From Endoryza foliicola (GTDB taxonomy: Bacteria > Bacteroidota > Bacteroidia > Chitinophagales > Chitinophagaceae), in the NCBI GenBank assembly GCA_965226965.1, contig OZ245715.1, positions 372,001 through 436,000 of the forward strand: 64,000 nucleotides of DNA, in the 5' to 3' direction. The translations under genes and the position numbers were made by a program. The notes under the pieces are model-generated. The model had not been told where the DNA came from. It made no database searches and saw only the letters and a list, made by a program, of their open reading frames with translations. Shown here piece after piece: positions 1-9,544 of this stretch (its first letter is position 1; every line of letters begins with the position of its first letter).

Positions 1-74
1 TCTCTGTTGGGAGCCTTCATTTGTTCATAAGATTTTAATATCCAACAAATCCCCTGTTCAAACCGCAACCGCAT
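1..74 (-). CDS. possible 5' end of a gene cut by the window edge
   Basis: On the minus strand an ATG at position 74 opens a frame that stays open to the window edge (24 full codons, starting MRLRFEQGIC). The frame is closed upstream by a TAA around 102-104. The stretch is too short to recognise a family, and an open frame of this length can occur by chance. A 7-bp inverted repeat (GGTTACT/AGTAACC, 100-125) lies just upstream. The rest of 75-216 shows nothing else. Confidence 0.2.
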   Translation of the reverse strand, partial: MRLRFEQGICWILKSYEQMKAPNR

Positions 75-216
75 TTTTTCGATGATCCACCCATCGCTCG
101 GTTACTGCTTGCGCAGGAAGTAACCACTACTGATACAAACAAAACAAAAATAAATAAGTTGACTTTCTTCATAGAATGGAATTTTACTAATTTAAAACTA
201 TTTTACATTAAAAATC

Positions 217-1356
217 GTGTGTAGGTTGGCTAAAAAATGTGAAAATAACAGTGATTTTAACAAGCCTACCGTTGTTTTTGCTATGTTAGACTGGGGTCTG
301 GGGCATGTTTCACGGACCATTCCGATCATCAAACTGTTTCAAAAACTCGAATGGAACATTGTAATTGCTTGTGATTCAAACCAATACAAAATTCTTTTTC
401 CGCTATTCCCCACCGCCGAATTTCAAACCCTTCCCGGTTACCAAATTTCCTTCGGAAAAACCCGGGTAAAAACCCTGTTGAAAATAATTGGTCAATCCAT
501 AAAAATATTGACAAAAATCAAATTAGAAAATAAGTGGATTACCTTGTTTTTGCGTGAGAGAAAAGCCCAATTGATTATTTCAGATAATCGCTATGGGTTT
601 TACCATCCCGCTGTTCCAAGCGTCATCATCACGCATCAATTGAGGATAAAGTCGGGATTGGGCAGTCTTGTGGATCGAATCCTTTTCGGTTTAAACAAAA
701 AACATCTCAGTCGTTTCAATCAAGTTTGGATACCGGATACAGCAGATGCAACTCACTCAATTGCGGGCATCTTAGCACATACCACCGATTCTATTCCAAC
801 GCCCATTCAATACCTCGGCCCTATTTCACGATTACAATCAAACCCACCCATTCAGAAAAAAAGAAAATACCTCGCTGTACTTTCAGGACCTGAACCACAA
901 AGAAGTATTTTGGAAGAACAATTGACTACTTCCTTCAACGATAGAAAGCAAGCTCTCACCATCTTGTGCGGCAAACCAGATGAAAGTTCAAATACTGTAG
1001 TTGGCTCCGTTGAGAAAATTGGATTCCCTAATCAAGAGCAATTGAATCAATTAATAGAAGAATCGGAATACATTATTAGCCGATCAGGTTATAGCTCCCT
1101 AATGGACTATAGCCACTTGCAAAGCAAATCGATATTGATTCCTACACCGGGGCAAGCAGAACAGGAATACCTAGCACATCGCTTTGCCGATATCGGCTAC
1201 GCAGCGATGCTGGCGCAAGAAAACGTCTCTTTCGATTCCATTGAAATGGCTGTTCAATCAGCCGCGTTTATGCCTTTTCCTCCCGATCTCCACTTCAATC
1301 AAAGCAACTTGGAAACGAAGATTAAGGATTCATTGAAGCTTTTGATTCCTTCTTAG
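217..1356 (+). CDS. glycosyltransferase-like protein (MurG/GT28-type fold)
   Basis: A protein of about 379 residues resembling the GT-B glycosyltransferase-like proteins of Bacteroidota. The N-terminal signature is LDWGLGHVSRTIPII, a glycine/histidine loop typical of the nucleotide-sugar transferase fold. The C-terminal half has ISRSGYSSLMDY and PTPGQAEQEYLA, resembling the sugar-nucleotide binding region of the MurG/GT28 group. No signal peptide or membrane helix is visible, so it is probably cytoplasmic or peripheral. The start is uncertain: there is no ATG upstream of the conserved region, so GTG at 217 or TTG at 226 is needed (the next ATG, 283, would clip the first beta strand). Substrate and acceptor cannot be told from the sequence. 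The next gene follows after 34 bp on the same strand and may be cotranscribed. Confidence 0.75.
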   Translation: MCRLAKKCENNSDFNKPTVVFAMLDWGLGHVSRTIPIIKLFQKLEWNIVIACDSNQYKILFPLFPTAEFQTLPGYQISFGKTRVKTLLKIIGQSIKILTKIKLENKWITLFLRERKAQLIISDNRYGFYHPAVPSVIITHQLRIKSGLGSLVDRILFGLNKKHLSRFNQVWIPDTADATHSIAGILAHTTDSIPTPIQYLGPISRLQSNPPIQKKRKYLAVLSGPEPQRSILEEQLTTSFNDRKQALTILCGKPDESSNTVVGSVEKIGFPNQEQLNQLIEESEYIISRSGYSSLMDYSHLQSKSILIPTPGQAEQEYLAHRFADIGYAAMLAQENVSFDSIEMAVQSAAFMPFPPDLHFNQSNLETKIKDSLKLLIPS

Positions 1357-1390
1357 ACAGATTCTTTGAAGTGGCACGACTGTTTTATTT

Positions 1391-2305
1391 TTGCAAAAAC
1401 AATTTCTCTTGAAGAATAGCAAGGCGCATGCTGCAGTACTGGCCGCCAACTTAATTTTCGGAATCAATTTTTCAGTTGTTCAATACATCACCAAAAAAAT
1501 GGTGGGACCATTCGGATTGAATGTTATCCGAGTGGGCGTCAGCAGTCTATTGCTTTGGCTATTGTTGTTCTTCTCTACAACCAAAGCAGGCATTAAAAAA
1601 GAACATATCGGACGCTTTATCCTTTGCGCTTTCACGGGCATTTTCGTAAATCAAATGCTCTTTATCAAAGGGCTTTCCATGACCCTTAGTATTCACGCCT
1701 CTTTGCTGATATTGGTTACACCTATCTTCATTACCATGGTTGCGGCTTGGCTGGGAACAGAACCCGCTACTTTCACCAAAGTTGCCGGATTGGTCATTGG
1801 CATCAGCGGTGCAGTATTATTGGCATTGCAAAAAGAACACAGTGGCAATGCTTCTGATATTTTCTGGGGAGATATTTTCGTGATCATCAACGGCATTTCC
1901 TATGCCTTCTACTTTGTTTTGGTGAAGCCTCTCATGAAGGCTTACAATCCCGTTCACGTCATTCGTTGGGTATTTACTTTTGGGCTATTGTTCACATTGC
2001 CTTTTGGATGGAATCAATTTGCGGCCATTCCTTGGTCCGATTTTCAGGTTGCCGATATTGCTGCCGTAAGTTTTATCGTACTTGGCGCAACTTTTTGTAC
2101 TTATCTTTTCAACTTATACGGCATTCACCATTTGGGAGCCGGCATTACCGGAACCTATATTTATACGCAACCCATTTTTGCTGCCATCATTGCGGTAATC
2201 TTTCTGGGCGAGCGCTTTACTTTCTATAAAATCATCGCTGCTCTGCTTATTGTGGCGGGAGTTTTACTGGTAAACAAAAAGTCTACCGCGCCTTTAGATA
2301 CCTAA
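1391..2305 (+). CDS. EamA/DMT-family transporter
   Basis: A polytopic inner-membrane protein of 304 residues with about ten hydrophobic segments arranged as two EamA repeats (roughly residues 13-145 and 160-295). Typical family features are the N-terminal helix with NLIFGINFSVVQY, glycine-rich helix ends, and the conserved last repeat ending in LGERFTFYKIIAALLIVAGVLL. The family exports or imports small metabolites such as amino acids, nucleosides or drugs; the substrate here cannot be predicted. The best start is TTG at 1391, because no ATG precedes the first membrane helix. The 3' end overlaps the convergent sixA-like gene by 4 bp. Confidence 0.85.
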   Translation: MQKQFLLKNSKAHAAVLAANLIFGINFSVVQYITKKMVGPFGLNVIRVGVSSLLLWLLLFFSTTKAGIKKEHIGRFILCAFTGIFVNQMLFIKGLSMTLSIHASLLILVTPIFITMVAAWLGTEPATFTKVAGLVIGISGAVLLALQKEHSGNASDIFWGDIFVIINGISYAFYFVLVKPLMKAYNPVHVIRWVFTFGLLFTLPFGWNQFAAIPWSDFQVADIAAVSFIVLGATFCTYLFNLYGIHHLGAGITGTYIYTQPIFAAIIAVIFLGERFTFYKIIAALLIVAGVLLVNKKSTAPLDT

Positions 2306-2802
2306 ACCAATTTGGGATAATCGAAGAACCAATCCTTTATAGGAGCATTGAGAAAATCTTTCCATTGCTCAGTTTCCAGTTGCACACCAAAGATGCCGCA
2401 AGTGGGAATATCGTCGATACGAACATTTATTTTCGAGCCGATCAAATACGCAAATGCCGTAATTCCAGGATTGTGAGAGAACAACATCAGTGAATTGATT
2501 TCATCGGAACATTCAGATACCAGTTTCATGAAATAGGTATACTCAGCCAAATACAATTCATCGTCGAGCTGAAAAGAACTATCGGGAACTTGAAGAATTT
2601 CTTTAAAAATAGTTGCGGTAGTTTTTGCTCTCAGTGCTGTGCTGGAAACGATGAGATCGGGGGAAACTGCTCTCTTTTTCATACGTCCGGCCATTTCGGG
2701 CGCATCTTTCAAGCCTCGTTCATTGAGCGACCGATTGAAATCGGTAACATCGCTCAACTCCCAACTACTCTTCGCATGACGTACCAGCACTAATTGTTTC
2801 AT
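2302..2802 (-). CDS. sixA: SixA-like histidine phosphatase
   Basis: A 166-residue protein of the histidine phosphatase (phosphoglycerate mutase-like) superfamily. The N-terminal catalytic motif is LVLVRHAKSSW (Arg8-His9), followed by the SLNERGLKDAPEMAGRM segment. A second catalytic histidine lies in LFSHNPGI near residue 109. Length and motif spacing match the SixA branch, which removes phosphate from phosphohistidine on signalling proteins; many Bacteroidota homologues have not been tested biochemically. No signal peptide is present, so it is cytoplasmic. It lies downstream of purF behind a hairpin terminator and ends convergently with the transporter gene. Confidence 0.82.
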   Translation of the reverse strand: MKQLVLVRHAKSSWELSDVTDFNRSLNERGLKDAPEMAGRMKKRAVSPDLIVSSTALRAKTTATIFKEILQVPDSSFQLDDELYLAEYTYFMKLVSECSDEINSLMLFSHNPGITAFAYLIGSKINVRIDDIPTCGIFGVQLETEQWKDFLNAPIKDWFFDYPKLV

Positions 2803-2816
2803 ACCTCAAAAGAAAT

Positions 2817-2840
2817 AAAAAAGGGGAAGAAATTCCCCTT
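2817..2840 (-). terminator. intrinsic terminator after purF
   Basis: On the minus strand an 8-bp perfect stem AAGGGGAA/TTCCCCTT with a 4-nt loop is followed directly by a T-run (TTTTATTTC). It lies about 115 bp past the purF stop and just before the sixA-like start, so it should separate the two transcripts. Confidence 0.75.
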
Positions 2841-2955
2841 AACATTCAAAAAAGTTTTTACCAAGGAATTAGACAGTTTACCAATGCCGTATTCATCATA
2901 GGTTAGCATCGCAACGGCAACTATCTAAAGCAAATTTTTTGCCAAGTTTAACGCC

Positions 2956-4803
2956 TTAGTATCCACGAACATTCTTTCCTTCCATATAATTGATGAAAGC
3001 CTTGTTCACTACCTTATTACCTCCCGGAGTAGGATAGTTTCCGGTGAAATACCAGTCGCCGGTATTGGTAGGACAAGCTTCGTGTAAGCTCTCAATGGTT
3101 TGGAAAATCACTTGAACCGGGAACGGTGTTCCTTTTGGAGTGATCAATTCAGCCACTTTGCGGGAAATAGCTTCCGGAGTGAAAGGCGCATATACTTGTT
3201 GCACCACATTTTCAGTGTGCAAGTTACCTGTACGTTGCAATTCCTTTACTCGAGTATAAATGTCTTGTAATTGGTGTTCTTTGCCCGATTCTTTCCAAAG
3301 TTCAATAGCAGCGCGGAAGGCAATGAAATCACCCAGCTTGCTCATATCAATACCGTAACAATCGGGGTATCTGATCTGTGGTGCAGAAGATACGATGATG
3401 ATTTTCTTTGGTTGAAGTCGACCCAACATGCGAACGATGCTTTCCTTAAGGGTTGTACCACGCACAATGGAATCGTCGATCACCACCAAAGTGTCTTTTC
3501 CTTTCTCAACAGTACCGTAGGTAATGTCGTATACGTGTTGCACCATTTCGTTTCTGCTCGCATCTTCCGTAATGAAGGTGCGCATTTTAACGTCTTTGAT
3601 GGCAATTTTCTCTACACGCACGCGACGGGTAAGCATTTCACTCAGTTTCTCTTCGTCGAAATCTTTGCCCCAAGAAAGAATCCGCTGAATTTTTACATTG
3701 GTGAGATAGTCTTCCAATCCCTTCTGTAAACCGTAGAAAGCTACTTCTGCAGTATTCGGGATGAAAGAAATAATGGTATTTTTTAAGTCGTGATTAACCG
3801 CAGCCAATACCTGATCGCTGAGATTGTATCCAAGACGGCTTCTTTCTCTATAGATTTTCTCATCACTACCGCGAGAGAAATAAATGCGTTCAAAACTACA
3901 AGCTTTGCGTTCTTTGGCAGGCACTACTTCGTCTATCACATAGTCTCCATTGGCTTTTACCACAATTCCTTTACCCGGCATCAATTCATGCACTTCGTTT
4001 TCGCCTACATTGAATACGGTTCTAATAGCAGCGCGTTCTGATGCAGCTACAATTACATCATCGGTGATATAGTAATAAGCGGGTCTAATTCCATGCGCAT
4101 CACGGAACACAAAGCCGTCGCCGTTGCCAATTAAACCACCAACAGTAAATCCACCGTCGAAGAGCGGAACCGCCTTTCTCAACACATCCAACACATCCAA
4201 GTTTTCCGGTGAACTTTCGTCTTCTTTTACCAAGAAATGATGGATCACTTCCATCATGGCGGCTAGATCGCTTTGCTTTTGGAACTCGCCCGGATCAATA
4301 TTCACCAAAGCAAACAATTCTTCGGTGTTTACCAGGTTGAAATTACCTGCAAGGGCCAGGTTTTGGGCGGGAACGGTATGTCTTTTTATGAAAGGGTGGC
4401 AAAATTCTACGTTGTTTTTACCTTGGGTTCCATAACGCAGGTGGCCCATCAGGAGCTCTCCAAGAAAAGAAATATGCCCTTTCATAAGACCCGGATGACG
4501 GGTTATATCACTTTGAAAGCGCTCTAGTTCTTTTACTTCGTTATTGATTTTGGTGAAAATGTCTACGATGGGCTGATTGGCGTTGCTTCTGATGCGCTGC
4601 ATGAAAGGGTATCCGGGTTCTACATTCAGCTTTACTGCTGCTACTCCTGCTCCATCCTGACCCCGGTTGTGCTGCTTTTCCATGAGGAGGTAGAGCTTGT
4701 TGAGCCCCCACAGTACGGTACCATATTGTTGTTGATAATACGAAAACGGCTTACGTAATCTAATGAATGCCAGCCCGCATTCATGTTTAATTGCATCGCT
4801 CAT
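2956..4803 (-). CDS. purF: amidophosphoribosyltransferase (long Bacteroidota form)
   Basis: Glutamine phosphoribosylpyrophosphate amidotransferase catalyses the first committed step of purine synthesis (PRPP + glutamine to phosphoribosylamine). The class II glutaminase domain occupies about residues 9-300. The nucleophile would be Cys9 after removal of a short propeptide (MSDAIKHE|C), with EKQHNRGQDGAG as the glutamine-site loop. The phosphoribosyltransferase domain carries the PRPP loop VVIDDSIVRGTT near residue 445. At 615 residues it is about 100 longer than the E. coli enzyme, with a C-terminal extension rich in aromatic residues (TNTGDWYFTGNYPTPGG); this length is usual in the phylum. 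The start ATG at 4803 puts Cys9 at the expected place. A TAACTTTG promoter element lies 30 bp upstream. Confidence 0.95.
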   Translation of the reverse strand: MSDAIKHECGLAFIRLRKPFSYYQQQYGTVLWGLNKLYLLMEKQHNRGQDGAGVAAVKLNVEPGYPFMQRIRSNANQPIVDIFTKINNEVKELERFQSDITRHPGLMKGHISFLGELLMGHLRYGTQGKNNVEFCHPFIKRHTVPAQNLALAGNFNLVNTEELFALVNIDPGEFQKQSDLAAMMEVIHHFLVKEDESSPENLDVLDVLRKAVPLFDGGFTVGGLIGNGDGFVFRDAHGIRPAYYYITDDVIVAASERAAIRTVFNVGENEVHELMPGKGIVVKANGDYVIDEVVPAKERKACSFERIYFSRGSDEKIYRERSRLGYNLSDQVLAAVNHDLKNTIISFIPNTAEVAFYGLQKGLEDYLTNVKIQRILSWGKDFDEEKLSEMLTRRVRVEKIAIKDVKMRTFITEDASRNEMVQHVYDITYGTVEKGKDTLVVIDDSIVRGTTLKESIVRMLGRLQPKKIIIVSSAPQIRYPDCYGIDMSKLGDFIAFRAAIELWKESGKEHQLQDIYTRVKELQRTGNLHTENVVQQVYAPFTPEAISRKVAELITPKGTPFPVQVIFQTIESLHEACPTNTGDWYFTGNYPTPGGNKVVNKAFINYMEGKNVRGY

Positions 4804-4832
4804 GAAGTGAATTACGATTGTAAATCAAAGCG

Positions 4833-4862
4833 CAAAGTTAAGCCGATTTATGGAACTACCGA
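4833..4862 (-). promoter_or_regulatory. candidate purF promoter
   Basis: On the minus strand TAACTTTG (4840-4833) matches the Bacteroidota -7 consensus TAnnTTTG. About 19 nt upstream is a weak -33 element (TTTCG instead of TTTG). The predicted start of transcription is about 20-25 nt before the purF ATG. Confidence 0.45.
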
Positions 4863-4880
4863 AAGGAAGATGTTAAAAGA

Positions 4881-4913
4881 AAAAAGCCCCTCAGTCTTCA
4901 TAGGCGTGGGGGG
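4881..4913 (-). terminator. terminator-like hairpin upstream of purF
   Basis: On the minus strand GCCCC and GGGGC form a 5-bp G/C stem with a large, partly structured loop, followed by TTTTTTCTTTT. It sits about 170 nt past the first terminator of the response-regulator operon and upstream of the purF promoter. It may be a back-up terminator or the end of a small unannotated transcript. Confidence 0.45.
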
Positions 4914-5087
4914 CGATTTCTTCATAGGAATTTAAATAATGTGTGTGACCGAGATTTCACTACAGGATATTGATTTTCTTGATTTTATTCAATGGATTTG
5001 GATTTGTAACTAAAACTCTGACTGGTGGATATTGGACTTTGACCCTTTAGAGGATATTGGATTCGTATCGGAGTACAAGATTGAAAT

Positions 5088-5120
5088 AAAAAAAGGGCAT
5101 TGCAAGTATTGCAAGCCCTA
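5088..5120 (-). terminator. intrinsic terminator of the kinase/response-regulator operon
   Basis: On the minus strand AGGGCTTGCAA pairs with TTGCAATGCCCT (11 bp with one bulged base, 3-nt loop) and runs into TTTTTTTATTTC. It lies about 87 bp after the response-regulator stop codon. Confidence 0.8.
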
Positions 5121-5206
5121 TTCAAGCACTTTACAGACAAAACCCATAAAGGGTTACGGGTTTTTCTTTAGGCCGGATGTACCCTCTAAAATTTTGTTGA
5201 ATCTTT

Positions 5207-5848
5207 TTAGATATAAGTAGCCGTACTGTTAATGAAATTAACCAAAGAGGCAGAGTTTTTCAATTTCAATTTTTTAAGAATGTTGTGACGGTGAACCTCC
5301 ACAGTTTTCAAAGAAATGTTCAAATGCGTTGCAATTTCTTTTGATGAGAATCCTTCTTTGATCTGGTTGATGATCTGGATTTCTCTTTCGGTTAGTGCGT
5401 TCACATTTGGAGTGTCTTTGTTTTCTTCCAACACCAATTCTGAAATGTTGTTTTTGATCTCATCACAAATGTATTTGTTACCACTTTGTACTTCCAAAAT
5501 GGCTTTTATCATTTCTTCTTTTGAGGAGTTCTTGGTTACATAGCCGCGAGCGCCAATTTGCAACATTTTTTTCGCATAAGCGGGTTGCGAGTGCATGGAA
5601 ACACCAATTACTCTAGAAGCGGGAGATACTTTACGAATCTTTTCAGTGGCTTCAAACCCGGATATTGGCGTCATGTTAATATCCATCAAAATAATTTGCG
5701 GACGCTTGATGCGAGCCAGTTCTACGGCTTGTTCAGAATCGCCACATTCGGCAATTACTTCGAAACGGGGGTCGTTGTTGAGGATAAAGCTCCAAGTTTC
5801 TCTGATCAGTTTATGATCGTCGGCAATTAGAATACTTACTTTCTGCAT
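5207..5848 (-). CDS. NarL/FixJ-type response regulator (REC + LuxR HTH)
   Basis: A 213-residue two-component response regulator. The receiver domain spans about residues 1-120, with acidic pocket Asp10/Asp11, phospho-acceptor Asp56 in ILMDINMTP, and Lys in GYVTKNSSKEE. The LuxR-type helix-turn-helix spans about residues 148-208, with LTEREIQIINQIKEGFSSKEIA and LNISLKTVEVHRHNILKKL. It is probably a transcription activator or repressor. The gene starts 11 bp after the sensor kinase coding region on the same strand, so the two are almost certainly a cognate pair in one transcript. Because the upstream kinase gene is interrupted by an IS, expression of this gene may now depend on a secondary promoter. 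Confidence 0.9.
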   Translation of the reverse strand: MQKVSILIADDHKLIRETWSFILNNDPRFEVIAECGDSEQAVELARIKRPQIILMDINMTPISGFEATEKIRKVSPASRVIGVSMHSQPAYAKKMLQIGARGYVTKNSSKEEMIKAILEVQSGNKYICDEIKNNISELVLEENKDTPNVNALTEREIQIINQIKEGFSSKEIATHLNISLKTVEVHRHNILKKLKLKNSASLVNFINSTATYI

Positions 5849-5859
5849 AAAATCAAATT

Positions 5860-8800
5860 TTAAAGGTTTAGAATTGGTACATCTATTTTTAAAGTGCAGC
5901 CTTGCATAGGCGCTGAAATAATGTGCATTTTTCCATTGAAGAGTTCTGCTCTGCTCGCAATATTTGATAAGCCCACTCCTTTCTTCGACTTCAATTTTTC
6001 CGGATCAAAACCCTGTCCATCGTCAATAATTTGTAGACTGATATTGCCGGCCTCTACTCCCAATTTTATATACAAGTGCTTTGCATTTGCATGCTTAATT
6101 ACATTGTTGATTTGTTCTTGTGTAATGCGGAACAACATCAACTTTTGTTGTTCAGAAATCAGGTTGTCGATATCTGCATCAAACGCAAATTCTACCTCAA
6201 ATTTTCTTGCAAGCTTGATGCTTTCTACTAAGTCTTGAATCGATTCTACTAACCCTAAATCACCGATACTAGCAGGAACCAAGGACCTTGAAATGGTTCT
6301 GATTTCATTAATAGCGTTTGAAATATTCGACACGCTCATGTCGATATAAGTATTCTTTTCCTGCTCCTCATTTTTCGCTACTTCTAGATACAATTTTGCA
6401 GTAGAAAGAATTTGATTCACGTTATCGTGCAGTTCTTTTCCAATTAGCGAACGTTCTTTCTCTTGTGCATCCACTACTGCTTGAGCTACCAGTTTCTGAC
6501 GGTTCAATTCTTGCTTTAACAATTTCTTCTCCAATTCGCGCTTCTCTGTAATATCTTGCATAGAGCCCACCATCCTGCTCACTTTTCCTTGCTGATTGTA
6601 AATCAAGAAACCTCTATCACTTACCAAAACATACTTACCATCGGCTCTTTTAAAGCGGTATTCTTCCTGCCACACTTGTTGGCTACTGGAAGCAATGAAT
6701 TTATTCAAGCCTTCCACAACTCTTGCACGATCTTGCGGATGGATGTATTGCTCATATACCTGATTGGTATCAGTAAAGTATCCGGCCTTATAACCAAACA
6801 GCGTATGGAATCCTTCGCCCCAATAGATTGTTTTTCCGATCAAATCAGAGTCCCAAATAGCATCATTGGTAGCCATAGTGGCCAGCAGGTAACGTTCGTT
6901 GCTTATTTTGATACGTTCTTCAAACTGTTTGCTTTCGATGATCACGCGAAGAATGTTGACCATTCTCTCAATAATGGGCATTTCTTCTACCGAAGGATAG
7001 GTTACTTGTTCATGATATAAGGCAAAAGAAGCTATGGCCTGATTCTGTGCACTAATAATTGGGTAAGACCAACAAGCCCTTAATCCGAATTGAAGAGCAA
7101 TATCTTTGTACTTTTCCCAGTATTCGTGTGTTGTAATGTCGCTTACTACTACATTTTCTTTACGATATAAAGCTGCCCCACAAGATCCTTCACGAGGACC
7201 TATTTTAAGTCCTTCGATTGCTTTACAATAAGCTTCCGGAATGCTAGGTGCTGAAATTGTATACAAGGTTTGACTATCATCTTCCAATCCTAATACGGAA
7301 CAATGAATACCCGGCATCACTCTTTCTAAACCGATCAATAAATAGTCAACGGTAACTTTCAAAGAAGCATGGGGTCGGGCATTTAATTCCAACACTTGCT
7401 TTTCAAGCGCTAATAAAAATTCTTGACGTTTTCTTGAGCTAATGTCTCGGAAGTAAATAAACAATCCTTGAGTAGAGGGATAGGCTGTAATTTCAAACCA
7501 AATACCGAAAGGCGCATTGAAGCTTTCTTGAACCAAGGTTTTACGTTGTTTCAATGCTTGATCAAACATATTCAAGGTGGCCAAATCTAGTCCGGGGAAA
7601 ATGGCTTTCACCGGTTTGCCAATGGCATCAACGGTTCTTACACCCGTGTATTTTTCAAACTCTTTATTCCACAAGAATACCGTCATCTGATTATCTACCG
7701 CAATGAACCCATCGGTGATACTATTCAGGATATCATTGATGCGCTCAGAATATTCTCTCAGTTGCTTTTCATTTCGCTGGAGTTCAATTTCAGCTGTCTT
7801 TCTTTCCGTAATATCTACAAAGGAGGCCACTACTGCATCCGGCTTCACTCTTTGTTCTGAATAATAAATAGGCTCCGTATTTACCGTAATCCAATTCAAA
7901 CTTCCGTCGGGTTTGCGAATACCCATAATTACTCCCTGAACTGATTTTCCGGTTTGAAGTGTGATATTGAATGGATGTTGCTCCATTGGGAAGGGGCTTC
8001 CATCTTCATGAATGGGTTGGAAATCGGGACCGATATTTCGTTTTGATTTCAGATCTGCCTCATTAAATCCTGTGATCTCGCAAGCACTTGCATTCACGGC
8101 AATCACATCTCCATTTGCATCGTTTAAAATGATGCCTTCTCCTAATGCATTCACCACTGTACGATAACGTTCTTCGCTAATTCGAAGAGCTTCTTCCGAT
8201 TTACGTCTTTCAGTAATATCTCGATTATTAGCAACATAGCCGATATGTTTTCCTTTCTCATCTGTTAAGAAAGTAACCGAACTATGCAAATAAACTTTTT
8301 TACCGTCAGCTCTAGTAAAGAACACTTCGCCACTCCAATAGCCATACTTAGTCATGTGGTTGATGGAGTCTTCAAACGTATCACCAATAAAAGTATAGAC
8401 TACTTTTTCGCCCAGATATTTCCCGAGAATTTGATCAGCTGGTATGCCATAGATCATTTCAGCGCCCCTGTTCCAAGAGGTAACCATGAACTTTAGATCA
8501 ACAGAGATGATCGCTTCAGATACTTCTTGAATAACACGTGCCTGATACCTGATCTTTTCTTCGTTTATTTTTCTATCATTGATATCGATCAGAGATCCCA
8601 TGAAGCCATGAAAAGTGCCATCCGATAAGGTCCTTGGAATGGATTCGTCTAGTACCCATCTGTATTCTCCGTCTTTGTTTCGAAGTCGATACTCCAGTGT
8701 TACCGGTTCGCGCTTTTTAAAATGCTCGCTGTAAGGAAGTAGGGCAATATTCTTATCATCCGGATGTACCAACGATTCCCAACGCTTTGTTCGAAGTTCT

Positions 8801-9544
8801 TCTAAGGTATACCCCGTAAATACAGAAAAAGGCTGATTAATGTAAACTATTTCATCATCTACATCACTTACCCACAACATTACCGGAGCATTATCGGCCA
8901 TCAAGCGGAAACGAGACTCTCCTTCACTGATTTGTTGGATTGACATGCGGCGTGTTATTGCCGATGACATTGTGGAAGCAAAGGCTTTTAGAAAGTCTTT
9001 CTCCACCGTATTCCAAGATCGAATGTTAGTGCAGGAATCAACTACTACCACACCCCAAAAACTCTGATCACTAAATATAGGCGCAACAATTCCAGACATT
9101 ACATGTTGCACTTGCATCAACTTGTTCCAGCCTTCGCTATTCGCTTTGCCTTTTTCAAAATCATAGCCTACATTTTCTTTGAAAGCCAACTTAAGATTGC
9201 CATAACTGGCATAATCAAGCGTAGACATGATGGAGGCATTGCCAATTGGCGAAACAGAATCATTGAACCAAGTTGAGTAGATGTTTGCGTGATCTCCTTC
9301 ATGTTTGAAAATATATACCCGATCGGCTGAGATCACAGTACCTAAATGATTCAATACAGAAGGAAGAATGATTTCAAAATTTTCTTCTTTTAAAAACTGA
9401 TTGGCTGTATCGGAAAGGAACGAGAGTAATTTGTCTTTGTATAACAATTCATCTTGCGCTTTCGCTAATTCAGAGATATCGCTTGCGATAGCGATAATTG
9501 AATGTACAAATCCGGTTTCATCTATTTCAGGAGAAACATTGATC
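5860..9544 (-). CDS. PAS/GAF sensor histidine kinase, C-terminal part of an IS-split gene
   Basis: The downstream part of a giant hybrid-PAS histidine kinase gene interrupted by the IS at 9545-10858. The frame is open from the junction (NVSPEIDETGF, 9538 downwards); the first usable internal start may be TTG at 9447, giving about 1195 residues. Domains from that residue are: GAF (about 20-170), PAS/PAC units (about 178-300, 300-420, 425-553, 556-680), a second GAF (about 690-850), PAS (about 855-985), HisKA_3 with the phospho-acceptor His1007 in LIGKELHDNVNQIL, and a HATPase_c domain with N box ITQEQINNVIKHA, G1 IIDDGQGFD and G2 GVGLSNIASRA. No membrane helix is visible, so it is probably a cytosolic sensor. 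The complete kinase core survives and could act if transcribed, but it has lost five upstream PAS domains and its native promoter. Confidence 0.85.
9536..9544. repeat. target site duplication, left copy
   Basis: ACATTGATC directly abuts the left IS end and is repeated exactly at 10859-10867. The 9-bp length fits IS4-type transposition. Confidence 0.95.

Larger units (their letters stand above)
4804..5206. other. 403-bp intergenic region between response regulator and purF
   Basis: No convincing gene. It holds the purF promoter and two minus-strand terminator-like hairpins (4881-4913 and 5088-5120). Three direct copies of GGATATTG lie at 4965-4972, 5027-5034 and 5052-5059. A plus-strand open frame here (5032-5220) runs through a terminator and is not believed. 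Confidence 0.6.

Noticed and set aside
5032..5220. Open frame of 62 codons on the plus strand
   Set aside because: It runs straight through the response-regulator terminator hairpin and overlaps the end of that gene; no recognisable protein.
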